Assembly (NCBI GenBank): GCA_030512335.1
Contig: JAULSU010000001.1
Coordinates: forward strand, 2,852,001 to 2,916,000
From: Immersiella caudata
Taxonomy: Eukaryota > Ascomycota > Sordariomycetes > Sordariales > Lasiosphaeriaceae
Direction of reading: 5' to 3'
DNA length: 64,000 nucleotides
Shown in pieces: positions 1 through 10,189 of the stretch. The notes beneath the pieces are model-generated. The model saw nothing but the letters and a program-made list of their open reading frames with translations, searched no databases and was not told the origin of the DNA. The position numbers were made by a program, and so were the translations under genes. Position 1 is the first letter of the stretch, and each line of letters starts with the position of its first letter.

Positions 1-129
1 CTCCTAAGGCTAGCCGTTCAAAGCCGTTCATCAGCACCCAGCGCGTCCATTCGAGCCCTTGACCCCTCGCGATCGCACCCGTCGGCCCTCCCAGCGCAAT
101 GCCGCTCCCGCGCGTTCTCAGCCTCCCCA

Positions 130-966
130 ATGCGCTCACAAGAGCCAAACCAGCAACAACAGTCTTCTCCCCAACCCGATTTCGTCCCGCCCCCTCCTAC
201 ATACCAAAAGCCGACCGCCCGTAAGGTCCCTCGCTTCAAAGCCAGCCGCCTGATCTCCGCTGCCGCCTTCCTCTTCATAGGTACCCTCGCTGGCTCCAGC
301 CTCCGACTTCTCCTCAAGCCTCCCACCCCGCCCGAGCCGGGGAGTGAAGATGACCGCTACACCATCGAAGTCCTCCACTCTCAAGCATCCAAGCTTCCCA
401 TCGTCCAGCAGCTCTCCTCCGACCCCGCCTGGGATAGCTGGGATGCCTACGATACCCTCTCACCAGAGCACCGCAGGCAACACATAATGGCCGGTACACT
501 GTCCGGCGCGCGTGGCGTAGGCGGCTACCAGCGCATCTTTTACAACCGTACCACAGGCGAGCTCATCAGCGTGGTTTATTTTGGCGCTGCAATAACCGGC
601 TGGCCCGGCGTCGTCCACGGCGGCGCGCTGGCGACCTTGCTAGACGAGAGCTGCGGTCGTGCGGCGTTTTGGCAGTGGGGTGGGAAGTCGGGAGTTACGG
701 CGACGCTAACGCTGGAGTACAAGAAGGCGACGCTGGCGAATGGTTTTTATGTCCTGAGGGTGAAGTCGAGGGAGGATGGGGATCTGCCCGAGAGCGAGAG
801 GGGAAAGAGGGATTACAAGAGTCATGTGGATGCTACGATTGAGGATGCGGCTACGGGGCAGGTTACAGTGAAGGCCCAGGCATTGTTTGTAGGGGGGTTT
901 GGTAAGAAAGGGAAGAAGGTAGTTGCGCCCCCATTGCCAAGCGTGGAGGAAAACATGAAGTTTTAG
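130..966 (+). CDS. membrane-anchored hotdog-fold thioesterase (UPF0644/Fmp10-like)
   Basis: A single uninterrupted 278-residue ORF starts at an ATG. Residues 1-40 are Pro/Gln-rich and then basic. Residues 41-62 form one hydrophobic segment, so the protein is probably anchored with the enzyme domain on one side of a membrane. The basic stretch before the segment would suit mitochondrial import, but this is inference. From about residue 125 there is a PaaI-type hotdog thioesterase domain; the helix motif VHGGALATLLDE sits near residue 165-176. Family knowledge suggests hydrolysis of an acyl-CoA; the substrate cannot be read from sequence. The architecture resembles yeast Fmp10 and the fungal UPF0644 group. 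No other gene lies between it and the window edge, so its promoter is largely outside the window. Confidence 0.8.
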   Translation: MRSQEPNQQQQSSPQPDFVPPPPTYQKPTARKVPRFKASRLISAAAFLFIGTLAGSSLRLLLKPPTPPEPGSEDDRYTIEVLHSQASKLPIVQQLSSDPAWDSWDAYDTLSPEHRRQHIMAGTLSGARGVGGYQRIFYNRTTGELISVVYFGAAITGWPGVVHGGALATLLDESCGRAAFWQWGGKSGVTATLTLEYKKATLANGFYVLRVKSREDGDLPESERGKRDYKSHVDATIEDAATGQVTVKAQALFVGGFGKKGKKVVAPPLPSVEENMKF

Positions 967-3900
967 GTTCTAGACGGGATGGGCAACGTGGTGTTTCGAA
1001 CTCTGGCGGCTTCATCACGGCGGCATAGCGATTTGCGTGATATGCTGCGCCGATGGCGTTCATATCGCTGTGTGGGGCCGTGTGAAAGCTCCCTCGCCGT
1101 CTGTCTCACTATGATTCTGACCAGTTGTTGCTACACACGGGGGCGAAGATCACCCCCTCCGGCGAGCACGGATAAATCCCTCGGTGTCGACCGCCTCCGC
1201 CCGAGTCTTCCCTCAACCCTGACACCAGGAGCGCAGTGCCGCCTCGAAAGAATACATGTTGTTTGAAATAACTCATCTTGTCCGTTCCGCGGGCGCCACC
1301 GGCCGTCGAGACAAATCCACTCGCACACTTGCTCCTAGTAATCGTGGCCAAAGGATTACGAAATTGTACAACTCGGCCACATGCGCCCTGCCACGGCCCG
1401 AAACAAGGGTCGAGCTACGAACATGCCATGTTGGTTTGACCTGTGGTGGAGCACAGCTCGACGAGATACGGACTCGGCAGTGGGAAGAAAGCTTGGCCAC
1501 GGGCCGATGGCTGGAGCTTGCTGCCACAATCGGCCGTGAGAAGTGCTTACCAAAGGTCTTGTCAGCAAGGCAACCGAAGCTTGATGTGAGTCGACGAGAT
1601 TGGTGCATTTATCAGAAGTGGCTGGCTGTTGCCGGCTTGCCTAGTTTGAACTCGCCGTGATACCATATCTCCCTCGAGAACGCTGGGACTTGACTATGTC
1701 GACTGGAGAAGCCTAGAACCCTATGACTGCTTACCCATAGCGGCATACCAATGGCCACTGGGTGGAGAGCATCACGGGAAAGGGGGTTCTCCAGCCGCCT
1801 TATCCCAGATGCCGCGGTATCGTGCCTCGCGAAGAAAGATGTTACGGCCTTGCTGGTGTGGTTGCTCAGGCGTGTGTTCAGGTTACCCGAGCACGTCGCT
1901 TGCGTTGCTTGGGTCTGGTTTTCCCGAAAGATGGCACGAAATGCGTGCCTTCGGCTTCTAGAATAGACATTTTCCAGCTCGGATTAGCACACCGACATTT
2001 GAAGTTGAACACGCTAAGCCAGGCTATTCCTTGACGCAACCAGTTTTCGGCCTGGTAAAGGGGTATGCTGGGGGTTGAAAGGACTTGCGATCGCGTCTGG
2101 ATGCGGCGGCGCGAGGATCGAGACCGTCAAAAACGCTACCCGAGGGTCCATGCAAGCTGAGCAGCTTCCTTCCCGCCCTGCCAAGAAGAGCAAGATCAAA
2201 TCGGGCTATTTGCTCCTCAGTGAACCAATGGGTTCCAGACCACCCACCCAGAGACTGGGTCGGACTATAGTTATGGGATCGATAGCTGCAGGCGTGGTCT
2301 GCTCACCTACTAGCTGTGGTGACAGCTGCCCGAAGCTGACGCTTGCATGGCTGATTCGGGGACAAAACAGGGATCTGCAGCAAGCTCCGTGCAGCCTGCA
2401 CTAAAGTCAGCTGTGTCACGTCGGTTTGGGAGTACCTAGGGGCGCGCGCTTTGCGGCTTGCAGCCCTTGGTGCCACAAGACCAGTACCTGGTCGAGACAA
2501 AGCCTGGGCCCTGGAGCTGTCAGGGCGGTCGGCCTCGTGGTTCCTGTCGAGCAGCTGACGTCAATGCAGACCAGGGTGTGGTGTTTGCCCAATGGAAAAC
2601 ACCGTGCGTTCACACCACATCTAGTCCTCCGCTCTAACATCGCGGCCCAGCTAGGCAATCGATCGATCTCAGAAGCTGCAGGTCGCTACGGTGTTCGTAC
2701 CCGCGGGACGAGAGACGGTCCGCTGCCGAAACGAGATCCTCTCCCGTGTCTGGGAGCAACCTCTCTGTCGATGCCTCATGCCCGATGCCTTCCCGCATCT
2801 GGACACCTGATTGATGAAGCTCTGACGAGGCGACTGCATCCATATTGGCATGATGAGCTAGACAAGGCTGTCGTGACGAGACCCTCTTGAGTTTCCCAGG
2901 GTTAACCACCAGCAACATTGACCAACAGATCGCCGTTGGTCGTGGCTGTTTCAAGATGAATCCCGAGCATCTGGGAGAAACGGCCTCATCCCGCTTATCT
3001 CACCATTTCTCACACGACTGGCGCTTGATGTAAGGCTGTAGGAGGCTAGCCATTGAATTTGGCTCACCCAGTTCTTGAAGGTATTGCTAAGCAGACGTGC
3101 AAGCTGTTTGATTATTGCGTCAGTGGTGGAAATGAGGCGTTTCCTGTGCTCCCCCAGTACCACGTTTTGCGGCGACTAGAGGTCTCGCCTTTTGCCCGCG
3201 CCGCCCCTTTCAGACGATGCGGGAAGGGTTCTGCATGGCAACCTGCAGAATACTCACATCCCAAAAAAAAATCGCGTTCTGGGTGTGTTGCTTTTCCGAA
3301 AACACACCACAACTGCATGGTCTTCGCTGAAATTCTCAACTCGACGCAGACAGTCGTCAAACCGAACTTTGGTTGGTAGTCTGCAGGGCGGTCGTCAGGG
3401 CTGCATCCAACAATTGGCCGACGCGAGTTGCCACCCTTCCGCACTTGCCTGCTTTTGCCCATGAAGTCCTAGCTCAACAGGGGGGCTTCTCAACTTGCAG
3501 GTCCCCCACCCTTCTCTTGTCCGTAGCCGCGATCTGTTTGGCCCGATCGTCGCAACCACACCTGGGCCGTCCCGATCGTGGAATTCCTTTGGGATCCATC
3601 AAACTCCGAATTGAGCACTGACGTTCTATGCCCAAATAGGAAATCACATGGGTTGAGCACAACGGTTGCTGCCAGGGAAGACGACGTCGACCCCTCGAAA
3701 TGAAGCGGAAAACAAGGGACATGGGCATGGCAATCCGAGCGAGACCAAAACGACGACCGACATGTTGCAGCAAATGATGCCGGAGCACTTCTTGGAAAGC
3801 GCTGGCAACAGCCGGCAACGACAAGAACGGCAAGCCCACCGTCATTGCTTGGCACCTCCAATGTGCCAGCATCAAGGGTCTCGGAATCTGCCCAGGTCGC

Positions 3901-4557
3901 AATCAGACGTTGTCTAACCAAACATGTCGGTGCCAGATGGTCGGAATGCCGCTGGTGCAGCCGCATCGACCGGGGTGGTGGGGGTACGTCGAGAGTACCC
4001 CGTAGTAGCTTCCGCGAAGCTGTGGCGTTGGTTTGTCTTTCAAGTCTCATCAAGGTTCCGCACGCCTCATGACACCGATACACGGCCTTCATCACGTCTC
4101 AAGTCGTAGAGAAATCTCCGGGGGTTGGAGTCCTTCCTTCATCCCAACCCTACACCATGTCGGCCCAGCTCGAGGGCTGCGCATATGAAGGGGCGATCGT
4201 CCCTCTTCCAGTTGCCCACTACCCCTTCCTAGAGTTGTTGATCGGACGGCCACACGTCGAATTCGGTCCCGGTGGCTAAAAACCCATTCCTCGTCGCCCT
4301 GCTTGATACCTCGCAGTCGATGACTCCTTCATCTTGGATTGTTGGCAGGTAACTCTAAAAAGGCTCCATCTTGAGCTGCTAGGCTTCGCCAGATCGGACC
4401 TTTTCACTGCCGCTTTCGTCACCAGTCAGTATTTTGATCGTTATATCGCAAAAGTCATCGGTTAGGGTTCAACGGCCCCGGTTACCATCGATTCCGACGC
4501 GACTTCCCTTGGTTTCTGGACACTTCCATTCAAGCACAGGCCTTGTGTGTTTCGACG
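967..4557. other. long intergenic stretch without recognisable gene
   Basis: About 3.6 kb, the longest gap in the window, lying between the thioesterase stop and the CRY-DASH start. ORFs here are short and have no family motif, coiled coil or conserved exon chain that I recognise. Base composition is similar to flanking DNA, with no AT-rich blocks of the kind left by repeat-induced point mutation. The last 400 bp hold four GATC boxes, three of them in GATCGG/GATCGT contexts, discussed as a finding. The gap may be a large promoter or host a non-coding RNA, but nothing shows that directly. Confidence 0.5.
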
Positions 4558-6833
4558 ATGAAGTGTGTCATCTGTCTGCTGAGGAAGGACTTGCGGTGCA
4601 ATGATCACCCCTCATTCCATCACTTGGTAGCTGAAACCCATGGATATGACAATCTTCTCCCGGTCTACGTCTTTCCGAGCCACCAGATCAACCTTTCCGG
4701 GCTGGTCCAGGGCAATGATGAGAACCCCCACCCAGCGCCCACCAGCTACGTAGGAAACTACTCGCGGTGTGGGCCTCATCGGGCTGCCTTCATCGGTCAG
4801 TCTGTTTGGGACATGAAAGAGTCCCTCGAGGCCCTTGGGAGCGGTCTCATTATCCGCGCAGGAGCCATTGTCGATGTCGTCCGCGATCTTGCCAAGGGTT
4901 TGGAGCAGAACGGCTATCATGTCGGCGCCGTCTGGATGACGAGCCACGAAGGCACGGAGGAGAAGGCTGACGAGAAGGCTGTGGTCTCGTTATGCGAGGA
5001 GATTGGTGCCGATTCCAAGGTTTGGGTGGATGAAAAGTACTTCATTGATGAGTAAGTGGGCAACCCGAATCAGTTGTGCTCTTGGGCTCTGAGGGCTGCA
5101 CATCACTGGTAGCTGACGGTCTCTCTAGCCGGGATCTTGAGCAAACCCACGAGGAACTGCCCGATATTTTCACTACCTATCGAAAAACGTGTGAACCTCT
5201 TCGTGAGAAACCTAGGCCTGTGCTCCCATCCCTGGAAGCAGGCTCTTTGCCAAAATTCCCAGACTTGTCAGCCATCCCCCCCCAGACCAGGCCTTTCGTC
5301 ATCCCAGAAACGCTGGACGGCCTCGTGGAAGCTCTCGTCAAGCCAGTTGCGTCCTTCCTGGAGAATGCCCCAGAGTTTCCCGAGAAGGCCACATCAGCTC
5401 ACCCCTTTAAAGGCGGTGAGACGAAGGCCATGCAACGCTTGCTGCACCTGATCCAGTCAGAGGGCATGAAAAACTACAAGAGTACAAGGAACGGGCTCAT
5501 CGGAACCGAGTTCAGCACCAAGCTATCTGCGTACTTGGCACTAGGATGCATAACCGCGCGCCAGATCCATCACCATCTGCTGGCTTACGAAGACGGCACC
5601 AACACCGCCTTTGAGAAGGTAGACGGTTACGGAGCGGGAGAGAACGAAGGCACGGCCGCCATCCGGTTCGAGCTCCTGTGGCGCGACTACATGCGTCTTT
5701 GCCACCAGAAGTTTGGAGACAAGCTTTTCCGGCTGGAGGGCTTCAAGGGCTACGAGGACGGGAATAACACTGCGGAAGACAAGAAGGCAAAGTGGAAGAC
5801 AGCCAACAAAGAGCGAGCTCCCCCGGATCAGAGCCCCGACCCGGACCGCGTCGCCGAGATCCTGAAGAGGTTCAATGCTGGAACCACCGGAATGGGCCTC
5901 ATCGACGCGGCTCAGCGGGAGTTGCTGCACACGGGCTACGCCTCAAACCGTGCTCGCCAGAATGTGGCCAGCTTCCTCGCCAAGCACCTCGACATCGACT
6001 GGCGCTACGGTGCTGAATGGTATGAGATGCTTTTGGTGGATTACGATGTGTCCTCGAACTGGGCAAACTGGCAGTACGTCTCCGGCGTGGGCAACGACCC
6101 TCGTAGTGAGGTGCGCATGTTCAACCCTGTCAAGCAAGCTTTTGACTACGACAAGGATGGCGAGTACGTGCGCTCGTGGGTGCCCGAAGTGGCCGGGTTC
6201 AGCAAGCTTGAGAACGTGTTCCAGGCGTGGACAGCATCGGAAAAGGATCTCGAAGATGCCGGACTAGCGGACAACATCATGGTCACGGATCCGATTAAGC
6301 GAATTGACTTTTCGGTAGATCAAAAGCCCATCAAGCCGGGGAAGCGGCCATTCTTCAGACGCAAGGGCCGTAGTCGCGGGAGCGCGGGCGGTGGAGAGAC
6401 TTCCAGAGAAAGTGAGGCAAACGCGGTGGACGCAAGTTCAGAGGCGCAGGTCGGAAATGTAAAGACGGACGGGCCAGCATCCCAGCGTCCTGCGATGGGG
6501 GGAGACAGGGGCGGTCATGTTGTTCATATTGGGCAGTATCCGATATCTAACCCCTTCGGAACGGGCCGCGGACCTTCACGTCGAGGGTACCGTGGCGGCG
6601 GTCGAGGTGCAGGCTACCCAGGACAGCGCGTTTATCAGGGACAGCAGCGCGGCGGGTATTGGGGATCGCAGCGGGGGTACCACCGTGGCGCCTATCATGG
6701 CGGAAACCACGGTGCGGGAGGAAGAGGGATAGGGCGTGGCTACACCAGAGGCGGATGGTATACAGGACCCGGCTTTCAGGGAGTTGGGCGTGGTGGTCAG
6801 CTGGAAGGCCAAATTTCTCAGTCCCATGATTAG
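4558..6833 (+). CDS. cry: cryptochrome DASH with RGG/GY-rich C-terminal tail
   Basis: Two exons, 4558-5051 and 5129-6833, give 732 residues. The intron runs from GTAAGT to CTCTCTAG and joins FID to DRDLEQTH in frame. The first ATG in frame is 4558. Residues 1-165 are the photolyase alpha/beta antenna domain, opening with a LLRKDLRCNDHP motif. The FAD-binding helical domain follows: KLSAYLALGC near 291-300, NRARQNVASFLAKH near 440, and WYEMLLVDYDVSSNWANWQY near 462-481. This is the fungal CRY-DASH subfamily, which binds FAD and usually a folate antenna; members repair CPD lesions in single-stranded DNA and act in blue/UV-A signalling. From about residue 567 a basic low-complexity tail begins, and from about 643 it is dense in RGG, RGY and GY repeats, suggesting RNA binding. 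Similar long tails occur in some other fungal CRY-DASH proteins. Confidence 0.93.
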
Positions 6834-7343
6834 GAGTCATCGGCTGTGATGACAGGGCTGCCCATGCAGAACACAAGCCTCATACCACCGGTTGGATATC
6901 ACATGTCGCCACCGTTGGTCCCACTCCATATTTCACCCTTTCATGGTTATGGCCCATATCATGGGGAGTAAACTTGGCCGGGAGCAAACTCAGCGGCGAA
7001 GTTTGAGCATAAATAACAAGAATCCCAGAAAACATCTTCCAGTTCATCTAACTGGTAAAAATTTCCCAGAGGCGGGTGACAAAACCTTCTCAACACTTAC
7101 AAAGCTACTTTAACCTTGCATTTTATGACGAGAACGTAACGTTTTTCTCCTGAGATCAAGGTAATTGTCTGGCCCTTTTTGTGAAAAAAGCATACAATGC
7201 AGTAGGTGTAGATCTAAAATATCTCTCTTAAATCATGGGCAAGCACTTGAAGCGACCTGGAACAGATGGTGATGTAAACAAGAAACAGGCGAATAAGGGA
7301 GTCACAGCAGTCATTTCTTCATGATTCCTAACTCGCTAGTCCC
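6834..7343. other. convergent 3' intergenic region
   Basis: Shared downstream region of the CRY-DASH gene (+) and the phosphopantetheinyl transferase gene (-). It becomes AT-rich from about 6990 to 7250, with several AATAA-like strings, as expected for 3' untranslated and polyadenylation sequence. No gene is seen. Confidence 0.5.
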
Positions 7344-8366
7344 TCATTCCCACCTTCCCTCCCCCTCAGCTGCCCTCCCCTCCGCAAACCACAACATCTC
7401 ATCCAAATCTAACGCCTTGTAACCCCTCAACTTCCATCTCATTCCCACCTCTTCCCTCCCAGGCGTCCTCACTGCTGTACAAATCATATAATCCTCTCCT
7501 AACGCCCTCAAGCTCACATTCACATCCTCCACCCTCTTCCCTTGAAACCATACCTCCGACCCGTTAATCACCTGCGCCCCATACCTCCCCCCATCTCCAC
7601 CACCACCCTCCTCCTCCCGTGCCGGGACCCCAAACCCGCTCGTTGGTGCCACCGGCCGAAAATCCCTAAACTCCAACTCCTTCAACCACTCCGCCAGCAG
7701 CGCTTCCCCGGTCAACTTAACATAAGCTTCTCGCAACGCCCAGAGGGCATAGAATGCGCGTAGTTTGGAATCCATTACCTGCTCGGCTGTTGCGCCGGAG
7801 GGGACTAACCCCGGCACGCGGGACAGGACTTGGTATTTGAGGTAGGCAGTTTCGCGCGGGGAGAAGACGTCGGCGTGCATGTCTACGAAGCGTGGCCAGG
7901 AGTCAGTGGTGATGAGTTGGTGGTCCCGCGAGCGGCGCTCGGAGGTGCAGACTAAGTCGATGCCGACTTGGACAGGGGGGGTATCCGAGGGGGAGGGGAT
8001 GGCGATGAGGGCGACGAGACCGGCTTGGTGGGTTACGTTGAAGGCGATGGGGGAGTGGCCGGTGGCGGGGTCGATCCAGGTGGGTTTGGTGAGGCTGTCG
8101 CGGGTGATGGCGGTGGAGGTCCAGGGGGTGGTGGAGGAGAGGTGGGCGATGGCAAGGTGTTTGAGGAGGGAGGAGGCAAGGGACATTTTGGCGTCGCGGA
8201 TGTGGTAGTATTTGAGGGCCGAGGCGGCTTCGGAGGGGGGCAGGAGGGCGAGGATGCGCGAGGCGACGGGGTCGGAGGGGAGGTGAGAGGGGGAGGTGCA
8301 GGAGGGGAACCAGGGACGGGTATCAAAGAGCCATTGCAGGATGGGCGGTTTGTCGGGGGTCGTCAT
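7344..8366 (-). CDS. npgA: 4'-phosphopantetheinyl transferase (Sfp/NpgA type)
   Basis: Intronless, 340 residues, starting MTTPDKPPILQWLFDTRPWF. The reading frame stays open upstream, but a 14-bp tandem repeat there is not a multiple of three, so the ATG at 8366 is preferred; the length matches Aspergillus NpgA/CfwA (about 344). Diagnostic Sfp-family motifs are present: IAFNVTHQAG near 120, VGIDLV near 145 and ALREAYVKLTGEAL near 225, carrying the Mg- and CoA-binding acidic residues and the WxxKEAxxK-like signature. The enzyme transfers the phosphopantetheine arm of CoA to carrier domains of polyketide synthases, peptide synthetases and alpha-aminoadipate reductase, so it is needed for lysine, siderophores, pigments and most secondary metabolites. 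Fungi normally keep one such gene outside any cluster, and no carrier-protein gene is nearby here. Confidence 0.9.
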   Translation of the reverse strand: MTTPDKPPILQWLFDTRPWFPSCTSPSHLPSDPVASRILALLPPSEAASALKYYHIRDAKMSLASSLLKHLAIAHLSSTTPWTSTAITRDSLTKPTWIDPATGHSPIAFNVTHQAGLVALIAIPSPSDTPPVQVGIDLVCTSERRSRDHQLITTDSWPRFVDMHADVFSPRETAYLKYQVLSRVPGLVPSGATAEQVMDSKLRAFYALWALREAYVKLTGEALLAEWLKELEFRDFRPVAPTSGFGVPAREEEGGGGDGGRYGAQVINGSEVWFQGKRVEDVNVSLRALGEDYMICTAVRTPGREEVGMRWKLRGYKALDLDEMLWFAEGRAAEGEGRWE

Positions 8367-8376
8367 TGCAATTTTT

Positions 8377-8441
8377 GGCGGTGTTGTTTTGGCGGTGTTG
8401 TTTTGGCGGTGTTGTTTTGTCGGTGTTGTTTTGTCGGTGCG
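8377..8441. repeat. 14-bp minisatellite in the npgA 5' leader
   Basis: Four tandem units of ggcggtgttgtttt (the fourth begins gt rather than gg), followed by a truncated fifth unit. In the mRNA sense it reads as repeats of AAAACAACACCGCC and ends 11 nt upstream of the npgA start codon. The unit length is not a multiple of three, which argues against coding use. Copy number could vary between strains. Confidence 0.85.
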
Positions 8442-10189
8442 ATGGGGTGATTTTTGGAGTTTGGGTTTCATACATCGGCTCATGAAGTGAGGTTGTGACG
8501 GGGGTGAGAGGCGAGATGAAACCGGCGCAAATCGCAAATCGGCTCGGGCTGACTCGGGGGTGGTACTCTGCAACGGCTCGGCTCGAATATTTAAGGTTGG
8601 GCAACTGCCAGCTTCATGGTACTTGCCTTCTTTCTTTTCCTTATCCTCCTCTTCTAGAGGGGGACCATCCATCAAAAGCATCGACGGCCACTCATAATGT
8701 CTCTCATTTGATGAATGAATGGCCTTGGGGGTGCTGCATCGGGGACCCTGTTCCCAGCCTTGCAGTGTCCCCCGGTGCCAAGCACAGGTTGCCCATGGTT
8801 GTTTTCTCCGCTCCACCGCCCGCCCGATGTCCACCCCCGGCCCGAGCCGGAGGTATTGAGCACCGAGAAAGCCGACGCCACTGCGCGCCCGCGCTCCGCC
8901 ATGGAACTTTGACCCAATTGTTCCACGACGTCGAGCGCACCTCGTTCCGCCCCGGGGCGTTCCTTCGTTCCAGCTCCGACCTTGGCACCGCCTGGTCGTT
9001 GTAGCCGTCGAGCGGAGATGCCGCCCCGGGAGCGTCGAGCGAGTTTTTCGCTCCGCCGACCTCGTTCTCCTCGATCAAACCGCAATCACTGAGCCGATCA
9101 AACGGTCGAGCCCGAACCTGGAATTCGAGCCGGTGTCCATCCAAGAGCGAAACCCCCCTGAACCCCTTCACAGCGCCGCAACGGCCGGAATCCGATTCCC
9201 CCGGAAGGTTTTGAGCTCAGCTCGACCTGAGGCGGTCGAGTCCCTTTCCGCCCTTGCGCCATGGAGGCGCGTTTCCGTTCGTTCTCTCGCCGTCTTACTC
9301 CTCTCCACGCCGCTCCCGGACGCGCACCTCACAGCCTGACACCCACACACTACCATCGACAACAAAACAGTCCTGAGAGAAAGCGCGACAACCCACTGCA
9401 CGATAGACCCAACTCCGTTTCAAGCCCGAAAGAAAGCGTCGAGCCCTTCCGCCGGAAGAGCCGGCCTCATGGCCGAGACCTGAGGCGAAGCAGGGTTTCC
9501 GCTTGGGCTTGGATCGTCAGAAGTTTTCCTATCCGTCTCTGGTTTGATGATGATCCTTTTCTCACCCCAAAGAGCCATCTCCCGGGGTATGCCGGCGCAG
9601 TCGAGAGTCGAGAAGAGACGATGTACGATTGAGAACAGACACTCCAAAGTCAGCCCCTCACAACGCCGAGAGTGGGGCACCAACCAAGGAAACAAGCTTG
9701 AAGGAGTCTATTTCATCACATCACCGTTGGCACTGAAGAGGTGGATGTAGAGATTGTCATGAAGTAATTCAGCGTCTTTTTACCTGGAAATATGAAGCCT
9801 GTTAAGCTAGATTGTTGAGCACTCATATGATAACTCACATTGTAGAGTATTACAGCTTGTATATAGATTCCTTGGCCTTGTTGAGGTCGTAACACTCTGC
9901 GTCCTCAACCTTGGAGTAACTTACCAGATTGTCAAGATCAAACAACGCTATGAGACACGACATATTGCGTCTTTGAACTCCATCAAGGCCCACCGTTACT
10001 CGTCTTGAGAAACCTGATTTGGCGTCGCGGCTTCGACCCAACACCCCTACCCTTATGCCCACGGTTCGCAAGCCCAGGGTTTTGACCGATGAACACATGC
10101 GCTGTTTACGCTTGATCTAGCTCTGACCAAGAAAATACCGAATGCCAATCCTTTCGACGTGCGTCCAACGCCAGGCCATGCTATGGTTT
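8442..10189. other. intergenic region, GC-rich, no supported gene
   Basis: Upstream of npgA and downstream of the signal peptide peptidase gene. From 8830 to 9640 it is GC-rich and holds overlapping short ORFs in several frames, none with a recognisable domain. The heptamer GTCGAGC occurs five times on the plus strand between 8930 and 9444. From 9750 to 10130 the sequence is AT-richer and looks like 3' flank. Confidence 0.4.

Noticed and set aside
8704..9171. Possible small gene in the GC-rich gap (155-residue minus ORF and overlapping plus ORFs)
   Set aside because: Overlapping frames are open on both strands because of GC content; no motif, signal peptide or splice pattern supports one.
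7344..10189. Secondary-metabolite cluster around the PPTase
   Set aside because: No polyketide or peptide synthetase, transporter or cluster regulator is present; neighbours are housekeeping genes.
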